Origin: Pseudomonas gessardii
GTDB lineage: Bacteria > Pseudomonadota > Gammaproteobacteria > Pseudomonadales > Pseudomonadaceae
DNA: 64,000 nucleotides
NCBI RefSeq assembly: GCF_001983165.1
Contig: NZ_MNPU01000026.1
Location: forward strand, 1-64,000
Direction: 5' to 3'
Made by a program: the position numbers and the translations under genes. Positions 16,421-24,778 of the stretch are shown in pieces. A model generated the notes under the pieces. The model saw only the letters and a program-made list of their open reading frames with translations. It was not told the origin of the DNA and did no database searches. Numbering within the stretch: the stretch's first letter is position 1; each line of letters begins with the position of its first letter.

Positions 16421-16645
16421 TCAGCCAGCAGCAACCTGGGCGTCCATCTTCTGGCGCAGGCTCAGCGGGCGCATATCGGTCCACACTTCTTCGATATAGG
16501 CCAGGCACTCTTTCTTCATCCCACTTTTACCCACGGTGCGCCAGCCTTCTGGCACGGCCTTGTAGTCGGGCCAGATGGAATACTGTTCTTCATGGTTGAC
16601 CACTACCTGGAACAGGATGTCTTCGCGGTCAAATACTGAGGTCAT
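16421..16645 (-). CDS. MbtH-like protein
   Basis: A 74-residue protein carrying the whole MbtH signature: [36 protein letters not shown] and LSLRQKMD. MbtH proteins bind NRPS adenylation domains and are needed for their folding or activity. This one presumably serves the pyoverdine synthetases. It has its own PvdS-type promoter whose -35 region overlaps the pvdH stop codon, so it can be expressed apart from pvdH. It matches the position of the MbtH gene between fpvF and pvdH in P. aeruginosa, except that the thioesterase gene found there is missing. Confidence 0.92.
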   Translation of the reverse strand: MTSVFDREDILFQVVVNHEEQYSIWPDYKAVPEGWRTVGKSGMKKECLAYIEEVWTDMRPLSLRQKMDAQVAAG

Positions 16646-16703
16646 TGCGGTTCTCCGTCACTTAAAGGCTGCCACGCACTGCGCGTGGCTGATGTATGTA
16701 GGA

Positions 16704-16727
16704 ACGTACAACGGCGCAGGAAAATTA
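16704..16727 (-). promoter_or_regulatory. PvdS iron-starvation box of the mbtH-like gene
   Basis: Minus strand TAATT (16723-16727), N16, CGT (16704-16706), the PvdS-dependent promoter format with the TAATT variant also seen before pvdL. It lies 59 nt upstream of the ATG and overlaps the last codon of pvdH. Confidence 0.65.
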
Positions 16728-18137
16728 GAGGCTGGCCACGGCCGCCGCCACCGCCCGCCCGAAGAGTTCTGCCACGCGGTCGATTTCTGCGGCGGTGATG
16801 ACCAACGGCGGCAGGAAACGCACCACACTGCCATGGCGCCCACCCAGCTCCAGGATCAACCCGCGCTTGAGGCATTCGCGCTGTACCAACGGCGCCAGTT
16901 GCCGATGGACCGGCGGGTGGCCCTGGACATCGGGCGTACCGCTCGGGTTCACCAGTTCCACACCCAGCATCAGGCCGCGCCCGCGGATATCCCCCAGGTG
17001 CGGGAAGTCCCGTTGCAGGAGGCGCAGGTGTTCAGCCAGGCGCTCACCCATGGCCGCCGCGTGGTCGGCCACCTTGTGCTCCTTGAGGTAGCGCATCACC
17101 GCCGAGCCCGCCGCCATGGCCATCTGATTGCCACGGAAGGTCCCGGCATGGGCGCCCGGCAGCCAGGTGTCGAGCCACTGGCGATACACCACCACCGCCA
17201 GCGGCAAGCTGCCGCCAATGGCTTTGGACAGCACCACCACATCAGGCACAATGCCAGCATGCTCAAAGGCAAACATCTTGCCGGTGCGCCCGAAACCGCT
17301 CTGGATCTCGTCGACGATCAACGCCACCCCGGCCTGCTCGGTAATCCGCCGCAGGCCGCGCAGCCAGTCGAGGTCGGCCGGGATCACGCCGCCTTCGCCC
17401 TGCACCACTTCAACGATCACCGCCGCCGGCAGCAACACCCCGGCCTCCGGGTCATTGAGCAGGTTTTCCAGGTAATGCAGGTTGACCTTGACCCCCTCGG
17501 CCCCACCCAGGCCGAACGGGCACCGGTAGTCGTAAGGGAATGGCAAGAATTGCACGCCATTGGCCAGCAAGGCCCCCAACGGCTTTTTCGGCCCCAGGCT
17601 GCCCATCAGGCTCAACGCGCCCTGGCTCATGCCGTGGTAACCGCCCTGGAACGACAGCACCGTGCTGCGCCCCGTGGCGGTACGCACCAGTTTCAGCGCC
17701 GCTTCCACCGCATCGGTGCCGGTGGGGCCGCAAAACTGGATCTTTGCCTCCCGCGCCAGTTCCACGGGCAACAGGCTGAACAGGTCCTGCACAAACTGGT
17801 CCTTGACCGGTGTGGTCAAGTCCAGGGTATGCAGGGGTAATTCGTCCAGCAGCACCTGCTGGATCGCCTCGATCACCACCGGATGGTTATGCCCCAGGGC
17901 CAATGTCCCGGCCCCGGCCAGGCAGTCGATAAAGCTGCGACCCTCAACGTCCTCGACATAAATGCCCTTGGCCCGCTTGAGCGCCAGGGGGATGCGCCGC
18001 GGGTAGCTGCGGGCATTGGACTCCTGCAGGCGCTGGCGGGCCAGCAGCGGTGATTCATCGAACTGGTACAGCGTTTCCACCGGAGTCGGGCTGGCCGACA
18101 CCTGCAACTCTTCAATGCGACTGGTAGCGACTGACAT
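16725..18137 (-). CDS. pvdH: L-2,4-diaminobutyrate:2-oxoglutarate aminotransferase PvdH
   Basis: A 470-residue class III PLP aminotransferase that makes L-2,4-diaminobutyrate from aspartate semialdehyde, the third residue incorporated by PvdL. Visible motifs include GAGTLALGHNHPVV, the GPTGTDAVEAALK substrate loop, VDEIQSGFGRTGKMFAFEH and the PLP lysine in LSKAIGGSLPLAVVVY. I chose the ATG at 18137 (MSVATSR), preceded by GAGGGA. The frame extends 22 codons further without a ribosome site and through the leader. A perfect PvdS box lies 85 nt upstream. Confidence 0.93.
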   Translation of the reverse strand: MSVATSRIEELQVSASPTPVETLYQFDESPLLARQRLQESNARSYPRRIPLALKRAKGIYVEDVEGRSFIDCLAGAGTLALGHNHPVVIEAIQQVLLDELPLHTLDLTTPVKDQFVQDLFSLLPVELAREAKIQFCGPTGTDAVEAALKLVRTATGRSTVLSFQGGYHGMSQGALSLMGSLGPKKPLGALLANGVQFLPFPYDYRCPFGLGGAEGVKVNLHYLENLLNDPEAGVLLPAAVIVEVVQGEGGVIPADLDWLRGLRRITEQAGVALIVDEIQSGFGRTGKMFAFEHAGIVPDVVVLSKAIGGSLPLAVVVYRQWLDTWLPGAHAGTFRGNQMAMAAGSAVMRYLKEHKVADHAAAMGERLAEHLRLLQRDFPHLGDIRGRGLMLGVELVNPSGTPDVQGHPPVHRQLAPLVQRECLKRGLILELGGRHGSVVRFLPPLVITAAEIDRVAELFGRAVAAAVASL

Positions 18138-18221
18138 CTCTAGATCCCTCAATACGCGAATGATGGTGACCAAACTGCCAACCCGTTGATGTGGCGTGCA
18201 CACGGGTTTCCTGTTCTGGAA

Positions 18222-18245
18222 ACGCTTCAGCGGCGCGGGGATTTA
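18222..18245 (-). promoter_or_regulatory. PvdS iron-starvation box of pvdH
   Basis: Minus strand TAAAT (18241-18245), exactly N16, CGT (18222-18224), a perfect match to the IS-box format. The -35 element touches the base of the hairpin that ends ampDh3, so the promoter sits inside the upstream gene's terminator region. Confidence 0.8.
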
Positions 18246-18300
18246 CACCAGTGCCGGCGAAAAACCGGCAAATAGCCGGTCACTCGCCGGCACTGGTGTA
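18244..18300 (-). terminator. Long hairpin at the 3' end of the amidase gene
   Basis: A perfect 17-bp inverted repeat (arms 18244-18260 and 18284-18300, TACACCAGTGCCGGCGA) encloses a nested ACCGGC/GCCGGT hairpin (18264-18280). It includes the amidase stop codon. No T-run follows on the minus strand, so it may stabilise the 3' end or attenuate read-through into pvdH. Confidence 0.55.
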
Positions 18301-19053
18301 CTTTTCATTCAACGCATAAAGAATCGCGCAGGTCTCGATATCCAGCTGCCCACGATAGTCGGCGGGCCGGAAGTGCATCTGGAAGGCCCGCACCCGCTGC
18401 TCGAACGCCTGGCGGTTTTTTGCCGGGGCGTAGCCATAGCGCTGGAAGGCCCGTTCGACCTCCACCTCCTGGGGCAACCCCAGGCGAAAGCGCCGCACAT
18501 AGGCATTTTTGACCTCTTCATCGAACCAGGCGCCAATGCCGGCCTCGAACAAATCGTGCCAGGGCAAGCGTGGCCCCGGGTCACTTTTGCGCCAGAACGC
18601 CACATCCGCATGGCCGACGATATCCCTGGCACCGATCTGCGGATGACGGGCGCAAATATCGCGGATCAGGGTGATCAGCACGGCGATCTGCTCCAGGTCA
18701 TAGGCCGGAAAGGTCAATACACCGCCCTCATCGCGGGCCAGGTTGACGATCTCGATGCCGATGGAACGACTGTTGACGTTATCGCGGCCCGCCCAATGGC
18801 TGGCGCCTGCATGCCAGGCCCGCTGGCGCTCGTCCACCAACTGGAACACCCGCAGTTCGTCGTAGCCGGCGTTTCGGTAGCTGGCCTCACGGGGATCGGG
18901 CAACAGGTAATGGGCACTGACACCCAGCTGCGTCAGGGTGCGCAGGGAGGAGGCAAAGGGCGCGGCGGTGTAATGCACCACCAACTGGCGCACGGCTTCG
19001 CCATTGCGCGCATTAAAATCCTTGGCGGGGTAAGTGGAATCGATGACCAACAT
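18280..19053 (-). CDS. ampDh3: N-acetylmuramoyl-L-alanine amidase, AmpDh3-like
   Basis: A 257-residue amidase_2 domain enzyme with a C-terminal peptidoglycan-binding-like helical region (about 190-250). Zinc ligands are the His in VVHYTA, the His in HAGASHW/IVGHADV and the Asp in RKSDPGP, all present. It lacks a signal peptide, and the start MLVIDS and end ILYALNEKYTSAGE match AmpDh3 rather than AmpD or lipoprotein AmpDh2. AmpDh3 is known as a type VI secretion effector cleaving peptidoglycan of target cells. No T6SS or immunity gene is nearby, so a recycling role is also possible. The ATG at 19053 has AAAGGA at a good distance. Confidence 0.82.
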   Translation of the reverse strand: MLVIDSTYPAKDFNARNGEAVRQLVVHYTAAPFASSLRTLTQLGVSAHYLLPDPREASYRNAGYDELRVFQLVDERQRAWHAGASHWAGRDNVNSRSIGIEIVNLARDEGGVLTFPAYDLEQIAVLITLIRDICARHPQIGARDIVGHADVAFWRKSDPGPRLPWHDLFEAGIGAWFDEEVKNAYVRRFRLGLPQEVEVERAFQRYGYAPAKNRQAFEQRVRAFQMHFRPADYRGQLDIETCAILYALNEKYTSAGE

Positions 19054-19176
19054 AAGCGCTGTCCTTTTCAATACAGGCTGAGTCATTCAGCCGGCAAACC
19101 TGCAAACACAAAAATTAACGCCATCCTGAAGCGTCGGGCCTGAGGATGGCGGTAGTTATGTGTGTGCAAGCAAGGA

Positions 19177-20496
19177 TCAGCGGCGCAACGGCATCCCCAG
19201 GTCGACCCGCAGGCCGTCGGGCTGACTGTCGAAGACCAGGGAACAGGAACAGCGCTGGACAATCGCCTGCACGATGGCCAGGCCCAGGCCACAACCGCCG
19301 CTGTTGCCATTGCGCCAGAAACGCTCGGTCAGGTGCTGCAGGTCTTCGCTGGAGATCGGCGCGCCATGGTCGCGCACGCGGAACACCACTTGATGGCCCT
19401 GGGTAAACACGCTCAATTGCACCCGCGTCTCGGCCGGGGTATGGCGCAGGGCGTTATCCAGCAGGTTGCGCAAGGCGGCAACTGCCAGGCCCACGGGCAT
19501 TTCCACCGGGTTATCGGGCAGGTTGTCCGGCAAGATCAGGTCGATGCGGCGGTTGTCGCCGGCATGGGCGTCCTGGATCGCCAGGCGCGCCACTTGCTCG
19601 GCGCTGGACTGCAAACCGTCGTCAAACGACAGGCTGCCCTCGACCCGCGCCAGCAGCAGCAATTGCTCCAGGGTGCGATGCAGGCGGTCGGCGCCCTCCT
19701 CGGCATGGGCCAGGGATTGGTCGCGGGCCGCGCCATCGGTCATGCGCGCCACTTGCAGGTGGGTCTTGATCGCCGTGAGCGGGCTGCGCAGCTCGTGGGC
19801 GGCATCGCCGGTCAGCCGGCGCTCGCGTTCGATGGTCTTGGCGATGCGTTGCAACAGCTGGTTCTGGGTGTCGAGCAACGGCTTGAGTTCGCTGGGCAAC
19901 GGGTGAATCTGCAAGGGCTCAAGGGAGTCGGCGCTGCGGCGCATCAAGGCGTCGCGCATGCGGTTGAGCGGCACCAGGCTCTGGCCGATCCCCAGCCACA
20001 ACAGGCACAGGCAGCCGAGCAGGGCCACGCCCACCGGCACCGAGGCCGCCAGCAGGATCGACAGGTTCAACGCCTCGCGCTCTACCTGGCGATCCGCCGT
20101 GGTGATGAACAAATCGCCACGGGCCAGGGTAAAGCTACGCCAGGCGGCACCGTCGATGATCTGGTCGCGAAAGCCGCTTTGCCGGGATTCCAGGCCCTGG
20201 TCCGGGGTGTTGTGGTTACGGGCCAGGATTTCGCCACGCAATGAGCTGACCTGGCACGCCATGCCACCCGGCACATTCAGTTGCTCGGCGCCAAAACGCT
20301 TGCCCTCGCCCACGCTGGCCAGGCCCGGCATCTGCTCCATCAGCCCGGCCACCATGCGCGCCGAGGCCACCAGCCGTTGGTCCAGGGAAAACATCATCTG
20401 GTTACGCAGGTCGTTGAGCATCCAGGCCGCCGCCAGCACCCAGATCAGCACAAAAGCAGCGCCCAACTTGAAGGTCAGGCGCAGACGCAGGCTCAT
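19177..20496 (-). CDS. dsbS: Copper-type sensor histidine kinase DsbS
   Basis: A 439-residue membrane kinase with span 1 at about 9-28, a periplasmic sensor (about 30-148), span 2 at about 150-170, HAMP, the HisKA H-box AAHELRSPLTAIKTH, the N-box NLLDNALRHT and glycine boxes VRDHGAP and GGCGLGLAIV. The only periplasmic cysteine is in GGMACQVS, position 81 (82 if a GTG one codon earlier is used), which matches the Cu(I)-sensing cysteine described in P. aeruginosa DsbS. The ATG overlaps the dsbR stop (TGATG). Without this context it would be annotated QseC-like. Confidence 0.85.
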   Translation of the reverse strand: MSLRLRLTFKLGAAFVLIWVLAAAWMLNDLRNQMMFSLDQRLVASARMVAGLMEQMPGLASVGEGKRFGAEQLNVPGGMACQVSSLRGEILARNHNTPDQGLESRQSGFRDQIIDGAAWRSFTLARGDLFITTADRQVEREALNLSILLAASVPVGVALLGCLCLLWLGIGQSLVPLNRMRDALMRRSADSLEPLQIHPLPSELKPLLDTQNQLLQRIAKTIERERRLTGDAAHELRSPLTAIKTHLQVARMTDGAARDQSLAHAEEGADRLHRTLEQLLLLARVEGSLSFDDGLQSSAEQVARLAIQDAHAGDNRRIDLILPDNLPDNPVEMPVGLAVAALRNLLDNALRHTPAETRVQLSVFTQGHQVVFRVRDHGAPISSEDLQHLTERFWRNGNSGGCGLGLAIVQAIVQRCSCSLVFDSQPDGLRVDLGMPLRR

Positions 20497-21176
20497 CACG
20501 AGGCGTCCTCTGCACCGGCCGCCGGGCCCAGGCGATAGCCCAGGCCGCGCACGGTTTCGACAATGCCGTTGCCCAGCTTGCGGCGCAGGTGGTGGATATG
20601 CACGTTCAGGGCGTTGCTTTCCAGCTCATCGTTGAAGCCGTAGACGCTGTCCTTGAGCTGCTCGCTGGACAGCACCCGGCCACGGTTGTGCAGCAGGGCC
20701 TGCAACAGGGCCTGTTCGCGACGGGACAGGTCCACGGGCTGACCGCCCAGCAGGGTTTCGCGGCTGCTGGGGTTGTAGGTCAGCTGGCCATGTTCGATCA
20801 GGTTGACGCTGCGCCCGGCCACGCGACGCAACAGGGTTTGCAGGCGCGCGGCCAGTTCGCGCAGGTCGAAGGGCTTGAGCAGGTAGTCGTCGGCACCGGC
20901 TTGTAGGCCGTCGACACGGTTGGTCACCGAGTCGCGCGCAGTGAGGATCAGCACCGGAATCTCCAGGCCCGCGCTGCGCTGTTGCTGCAGCAGTTTCAGG
21001 CCGTCTTCATCCGGCAGGCCGAGGTCGAGCACCATGATGTCGAACTCCGCCGCCTTGAGCATCGCCCGCGCGGCGGCGGCCGTGGCTACGCGCTCGACCG
21101 TAAAGCCCTGGGCGCCGAGACCGGCAACGATGCCACTGGCGATCAGGTCATCGTCTTCACAGACCAGTACGTGCAT
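20496..21176 (-). CDS. dsbR: OmpR-type response regulator DsbR
   Basis: A 226-residue regulator. The receiver domain (1-115) has the acidic pair EDD, phospho-acceptor in MVLDLGLPDEDG, Thr in LTARD and Lys in LLKPFD. The C-terminal winged helix is at about 125-220 (LEVNALNVHIHHLRRK-type recognition region). Divergent from dsbD, it is expected to activate dsbD-tlpA-dsbG, probably in response to copper. A direct repeat in the intergenic region is its likely target. Confidence 0.85.
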   Translation of the reverse strand: MHVLVCEDDDLIASGIVAGLGAQGFTVERVATAAAARAMLKAAEFDIMVLDLGLPDEDGLKLLQQQRSAGLEIPVLILTARDSVTNRVDGLQAGADDYLLKPFDLRELAARLQTLLRRVAGRSVNLIEHGQLTYNPSSRETLLGGQPVDLSRREQALLQALLHNRGRVLSSEQLKDSVYGFNDELESNALNVHIHHLRRKLGNGIVETVRGLGYRLGPAAGAEDAS

Positions 21177-21282
21177 GCTGAACCCTTTGCAAAAATGCTG
21201 ATTGAAAGGCGGGCGGATTAAGCGCGCATTATGCAGGCAAAAGATCCGCGCTCCGAAAATCCCTACACTCTAGAATATAGCC

Positions 21283-21303
21283 CGGTTAATCATCGGTTAA
21301 TCA
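21283..21303. promoter_or_regulatory. Direct repeat, putative DsbR operator
   Basis: CGGTTAATCA occurs twice with an 11-bp period (21283-21292 and 21294-21303), the geometry of tandem OmpR-family dimers. A minus-strand TATATT lies 5-10 nt beyond, so the site overlaps the -35 region of dsbR and lies 47 nt before the dsbD start. Confidence 0.6.
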
Positions 21304-21349
21304 GCACCCCACATTGTGTGCTCCACTTGCATCGAACTAAGGCTTGACC

Positions 21350-23080
21350 ATGCGGCATCTGTTTATCTTCCTGCTGGTATTTTTCACTGGATTGGCCCAG
21401 GCCGCGCCTGGCAGCAATCCGTTCGAGACCAAAACCGAATTCCTCCCGGTGGGCAAGGCCTTCACCTTTACCTCCGAGCGCCTGGCTTCCGGTGAAACCC
21501 AGCTGTATTGGCAGATTGCCGATGGTTATTACCTGTACCAGCAACGCATGAAGTTCGAGGGCCTGGCCGAGCAACCGGTGTTGCCCCAGGGCGAGGCCCA
21601 TAGCGACGAGTTCTTTGGCGAGCAACAGGTGTATCGCCAGGGCCTGGAAGTGAAGCTCCCGGCCGGCGCCACCGGCCAGGTGAAACTGGGCTGGCAGGGC
21701 TGTGCCGATGCCGGCCTGTGCTACCCGCCGCAATCGCTCACCGTGGACCTGGGCGGCAACCCCGCCGTGGCCGCCACCGCCGAGGCCCAGGATGAAAGCC
21801 TGGCCAGCGGCCTGCAACAACGCAGCCTGGGTTGGAGCCTGCTGGTGTTCTTCGGCCTGGGCCTGTTGCTGGCGTTTGCCCCATGTTCGCTGCCGATGCT
21901 GCCGATCCTGGCTGGCCTGGTGGTGGGCAGCGGTGCCAGCCCACGCCGTGGTTTTGCCATGGCCACCAGTTATGTGGTGTGCATGGCCCTGGTGTATGCC
22001 GCCCTCGGCGTGCTGGCCGCGCTGGCCGGCAGCAACCTGGCCGCGCTGCTGCAAACCCCGTGGATCCTCGGTAGCTTCGCCGCCTTGTTTGTGATCCTCT
22101 CCCTGCCGATGTTCGGTTTCTTTGAACTGCAACTGCCGGCCTTCCTGCGCGATCGCCTGGACAACGCCACCCGCCAGCAACGTGGCGGCAGCCTGGTCGG
22201 CGCCGGGGTGCTCGGCGCCTTGTCCGGCCTGCTGGTGGGCCCGTGCATGACCGCGCCCCTGGCCGGCGCCCTGCTGTATATCGCGCAAAGCGGCAATGCC
22301 CTGCACGGCGGCCTGATCCTGTTTGCCATGGGTATCGGTATCGGTGTGCCCCTGCTGTTGCTGGTGACGGTGGGCAATCGCTTCCTGCCCAAGCCGGGCA
22401 ACTGGATGAATGTGCTCAAGGGCGTGTTTGGCTTCCTGTTCCTCGCGACCGCCGTGTTGATGATTCGCCCGGTCGTCGACGAAAGCCTGTGGCTCGGCTT
22501 GTGGGGCGTGCTGGCCCTGGTCATGGCCTACTGCGGCTGGAGCCTGGCCCGCGAGCACGGGCTGGTCGCCAGGGTCCTGGGTGCCGGTTCCCTGGTCCTG
22601 GGGTTGTGGGGCGCGATCCTGGTGATCGGCGCCGCCGGTGGTAGCGATGATCTCTATCAGCCGCTCAAGGTTTTCGGCGGCTCGCCGGTCGCTGGCGCGC
22701 CGAGCGCCCATGACAGCTTTATCACCGTCAACGATCCGATAGCCCTGCAAGCCCAGCTCGACAGCGCCAAGGCCCAGGGCCAATGGGTGTTGCTGGACTA
22801 CTACGCCGACTGGTGCGTATCGTGCAAGATCATGGAAAAACAGGTGTTCGGCAAAGCCGAAGTGCTGGACGCCCTGAAGAACGTGCGCCTGCTGCGCCTG
22901 GACGTCACCGCCGACAACGCCGCCAGCCGCGAACTGCTGGGCCGTTACAAAGTCCCCGGCCCACCGAGCTTTGTGTGGATCGGCCCGGACGGTGAAGAGC
23001 GCCGCGCCCAACGCATCACTGGCGAAGTGGATGCCGCCGCCTTCCTGCAACGCTGGACCCAGACCCGGGACGCCCGCTGA
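21350..23080 (+). CDS. dsbD: Thiol:disulfide interchange protein DsbD
   Basis: A 576-residue three-part electron shuttle moving reducing power from cytosolic thioredoxin to the periplasm. The N-terminal domain after the signal peptide has the cysteine pair C118/C124 (GCADAGLCYPP). The eight-span membrane domain has FAPCSLPMLPI and VGPCMTAPL. The C-terminal thioredoxin domain has DWCVSCKIME near residue 488. The ATG at 21350 is chosen because AAGG lies 7 nt upstream. A TTG two codons earlier is less likely. This is the second dsbD-type gene expected in pseudomonads (dsbD2), under DsbRS. Confidence 0.92.
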   Translation: MRHLFIFLLVFFTGLAQAAPGSNPFETKTEFLPVGKAFTFTSERLASGETQLYWQIADGYYLYQQRMKFEGLAEQPVLPQGEAHSDEFFGEQQVYRQGLEVKLPAGATGQVKLGWQGCADAGLCYPPQSLTVDLGGNPAVAATAEAQDESLASGLQQRSLGWSLLVFFGLGLLLAFAPCSLPMLPILAGLVVGSGASPRRGFAMATSYVVCMALVYAALGVLAALAGSNLAALLQTPWILGSFAALFVILSLPMFGFFELQLPAFLRDRLDNATRQQRGGSLVGAGVLGALSGLLVGPCMTAPLAGALLYIAQSGNALHGGLILFAMGIGIGVPLLLLVTVGNRFLPKPGNWMNVLKGVFGFLFLATAVLMIRPVVDESLWLGLWGVLALVMAYCGWSLAREHGLVARVLGAGSLVLGLWGAILVIGAAGGSDDLYQPLKVFGGSPVAGAPSAHDSFITVNDPIALQAQLDSAKAQGQWVLLDYYADWCVSCKIMEKQVFGKAEVLDALKNVRLLRLDVTADNAASRELLGRYKVPGPPSFVWIGPDGEERRAQRITGEVDAAAFLQRWTQTRDAR

Positions 23081-23949
23081 TGCTGACCTTGACCATCGGC
23101 ACCTTCGCCATCGCCTTGAACCACCTGCTGCTGATCAGTGCGCTGATCCTCGCCACCCTGGTGGGCTGGCGCGTGGCCAAACGAGGCGGCGAGAACCCCG
23201 AATCCGTGCTGTTCAGCCTGTTCCTGCTGGGCATGCTCAGTGCGCGTATCGGTTTTGTGCTGATGTACTGGTCGTACTACCGCGACGACCCGCTGCAGAT
23301 CGTCGACCTGCGCGACGGCGGTTTCCTGGCCTGGCCTGGGGTGATCGTGCTGATCATCGCCGCCCTGCTGTGGAGCTGGCGCCGCCCGGCCCTGCGCAAG
23401 CCGCTCACGGCCGGTGTGGTCAGCGGCCTGGCCTTCTGGGCGCTGGCCAGTTTCTCGTTGAATATCTACGAAAAAGGCACGCGCCTGCCGGATATCGCCC
23501 TGCGCAATGCCGATGGCGAAACCGTGCAACTGGCCGACTACCAGGGCGGCCCACTGGTGATCAACCTGTGGGCCACCTGGTGCCCACCCTGCCGACGGGA
23601 AATGCCGGTGCTGGAAAACGCCCAGAAACAACGGCCGGATGTGACCTTTCTGTTCGTCAACCAGGCCGAAAGCATGCAAAGCGTCAGCACCTACCTGGCC
23701 ACCCAGGGCCTGAACCTGGACAACGTGCTGTTCGACGCCAGCGGCCGCCTGGGCCAGGCCGTGGGCTCCATGGCCCTGCCCACCACCCTCTTCTATCAAG
23801 CCGATGGCCGGCTGATCAACAGCCACCTGGGCGAGCTGTCCCAGGCCAGCCTGGCCCGCGCCATGGAATCTTTCGCCCCCACGGACTCGACTGCCGCCAA
23901 GACGGCCCCTGCAAGGAAACCCTTATGCCCCACCTCCGCCACCTGCTGA
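23080..23949 (+). CDS. TlpA/DsbE-like thioredoxin protein with membrane N-terminus
   Basis: A 289-residue protein. The first 125 residues hold three or four membrane segments with spacing and residues (SARIGFVLMYW) reminiscent of a truncated prolipoprotein diacylglyceryl transferase. Residues about 133-270 are a TlpA-type thioredoxin domain with C168/C171 in NLWATWCPPCRREMP and a cis-Pro in ALPTTLFY. It should act in the periplasm as a thiol reductant fed by DsbD. The start overlaps the dsbD stop (TGATG) and its 3' end overlaps dsbG by 25 nt. Confidence 0.85.
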   Translation: MLTLTIGTFAIALNHLLLISALILATLVGWRVAKRGGENPESVLFSLFLLGMLSARIGFVLMYWSYYRDDPLQIVDLRDGGFLAWPGVIVLIIAALLWSWRRPALRKPLTAGVVSGLAFWALASFSLNIYEKGTRLPDIALRNADGETVQLADYQGGPLVINLWATWCPPCRREMPVLENAQKQRPDVTFLFVNQAESMQSVSTYLATQGLNLDNVLFDASGRLGQAVGSMALPTTLFYQADGRLINSHLGELSQASLARAMESFAPTDSTAAKTAPARKPLCPTSATC

Positions 23950-24686
23950 CCCTACTGCCCCTGACCCTCGCCGCCAGCCTCGCCCATGCCGAAGAATGGC
24001 CGGCACCGATCAAACAGATCGAAGCCAAGGGTGCCAAGATCATCGGTAGCTTCGACGCACCGGGCGGGCTCAAGGGCTATGCCGCGCAATACCAGAACCG
24101 CGGCATGGCGCTGTACCTGACCGCCGACGGCCAGCACGTGCTGGCCGGCAACCTGTACGACGCCAAGGGCAATGACCTGAGCACCGCGCCCCTGGAAAAG
24201 CTGGTCTACGCGCCGATGGCCAAGGAAATCTGGGCCAAGATGGAGCAAAGCAGCTGGATCCAGGACGGCGATAAAAATGCGCCGCGCACCGTCTACCTGT
24301 TCAGCGACCCCAACTGCCCGTACTGCAATATGTTCTGGGAACAGGCGCGGCCTTGGGTCAAGGCCGGCAAGGTGCAATTGCGCCACATCATGGTGGGGAT
24401 TATCCGCGAGGACAGCCCGGGCAAATCGGCGGCGCTGCTGGCCAGCAACGATACGGCCAAGGCCCTGGAAGAACATGAGTCGGCGGGTAAAGCCAGCAAG
24501 CTCAAGGCACTGAACAAGATCCCCGCCCAGATCCAGGCCAAGCTCGATGCCAATATGAAGCTGATGGAGGAGCTGGAGTTGTCGGCCACCCCGGCGATTT
24601 TCTATCTGGATGACAAGGGTCAGTTGCAGCAACAGCAAGGGGCGCCGTCGCCGGACAAGTTGGGGAAAATCCTTGGCAGCAAATAA
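23925..24686 (+). CDS. dsbG: Periplasmic disulfide isomerase/chaperone DsbG
   Basis: A 253-residue protein with a Sec signal peptide (cleavage near AHAEE), an N-terminal dimerisation domain and a thioredoxin domain with C131/C134 in SDPNCPYCNMFW and a cis-Pro loop SATPAIFY. It protects single cysteines from sulfenylation or isomerises disulfides, kept reduced by DsbD. Start choice: ATG at 23925 with AAGGAAA upstream. The frame open much further upstream is only overlap with the previous gene. It ends the dsb operon. Confidence 0.9.
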   Translation: MPHLRHLLTLLPLTLAASLAHAEEWPAPIKQIEAKGAKIIGSFDAPGGLKGYAAQYQNRGMALYLTADGQHVLAGNLYDAKGNDLSTAPLEKLVYAPMAKEIWAKMEQSSWIQDGDKNAPRTVYLFSDPNCPYCNMFWEQARPWVKAGKVQLRHIMVGIIREDSPGKSAALLASNDTAKALEEHESAGKASKLKALNKIPAQIQAKLDANMKLMEELELSATPAIFYLDDKGQLQQQQGAPSPDKLGKILGSK

Positions 24687-24699
24687 TTGCCCGTTAAAA

Positions 24700-24726
24700 G
24701 ACAGGCCCTGCTAGCAGGGCCATGTC
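24700..24726. terminator. Bidirectional terminator between dsbG and modular protein A
   Basis: Perfect palindrome GGCCCTGCTAGCAGGGCC (24704-24721) extended by GACA/TGTC. On the minus strand it is followed by TTTT. It lies between two convergent genes. Confidence 0.65.
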
Positions 24727-24778
24727 TCAGTAAAAGAGAAGGTACTCCCCCACTGGTTCAACGGAAGGAGCACCGGTT

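Noticed and set aside
21290-23050. 586-codon minus-strand frame opposite dsbD
   Set aside because: DsbD motifs are unambiguous on the plus strand. The minus frame is His/Gln/Gly-rich shadow sequence.
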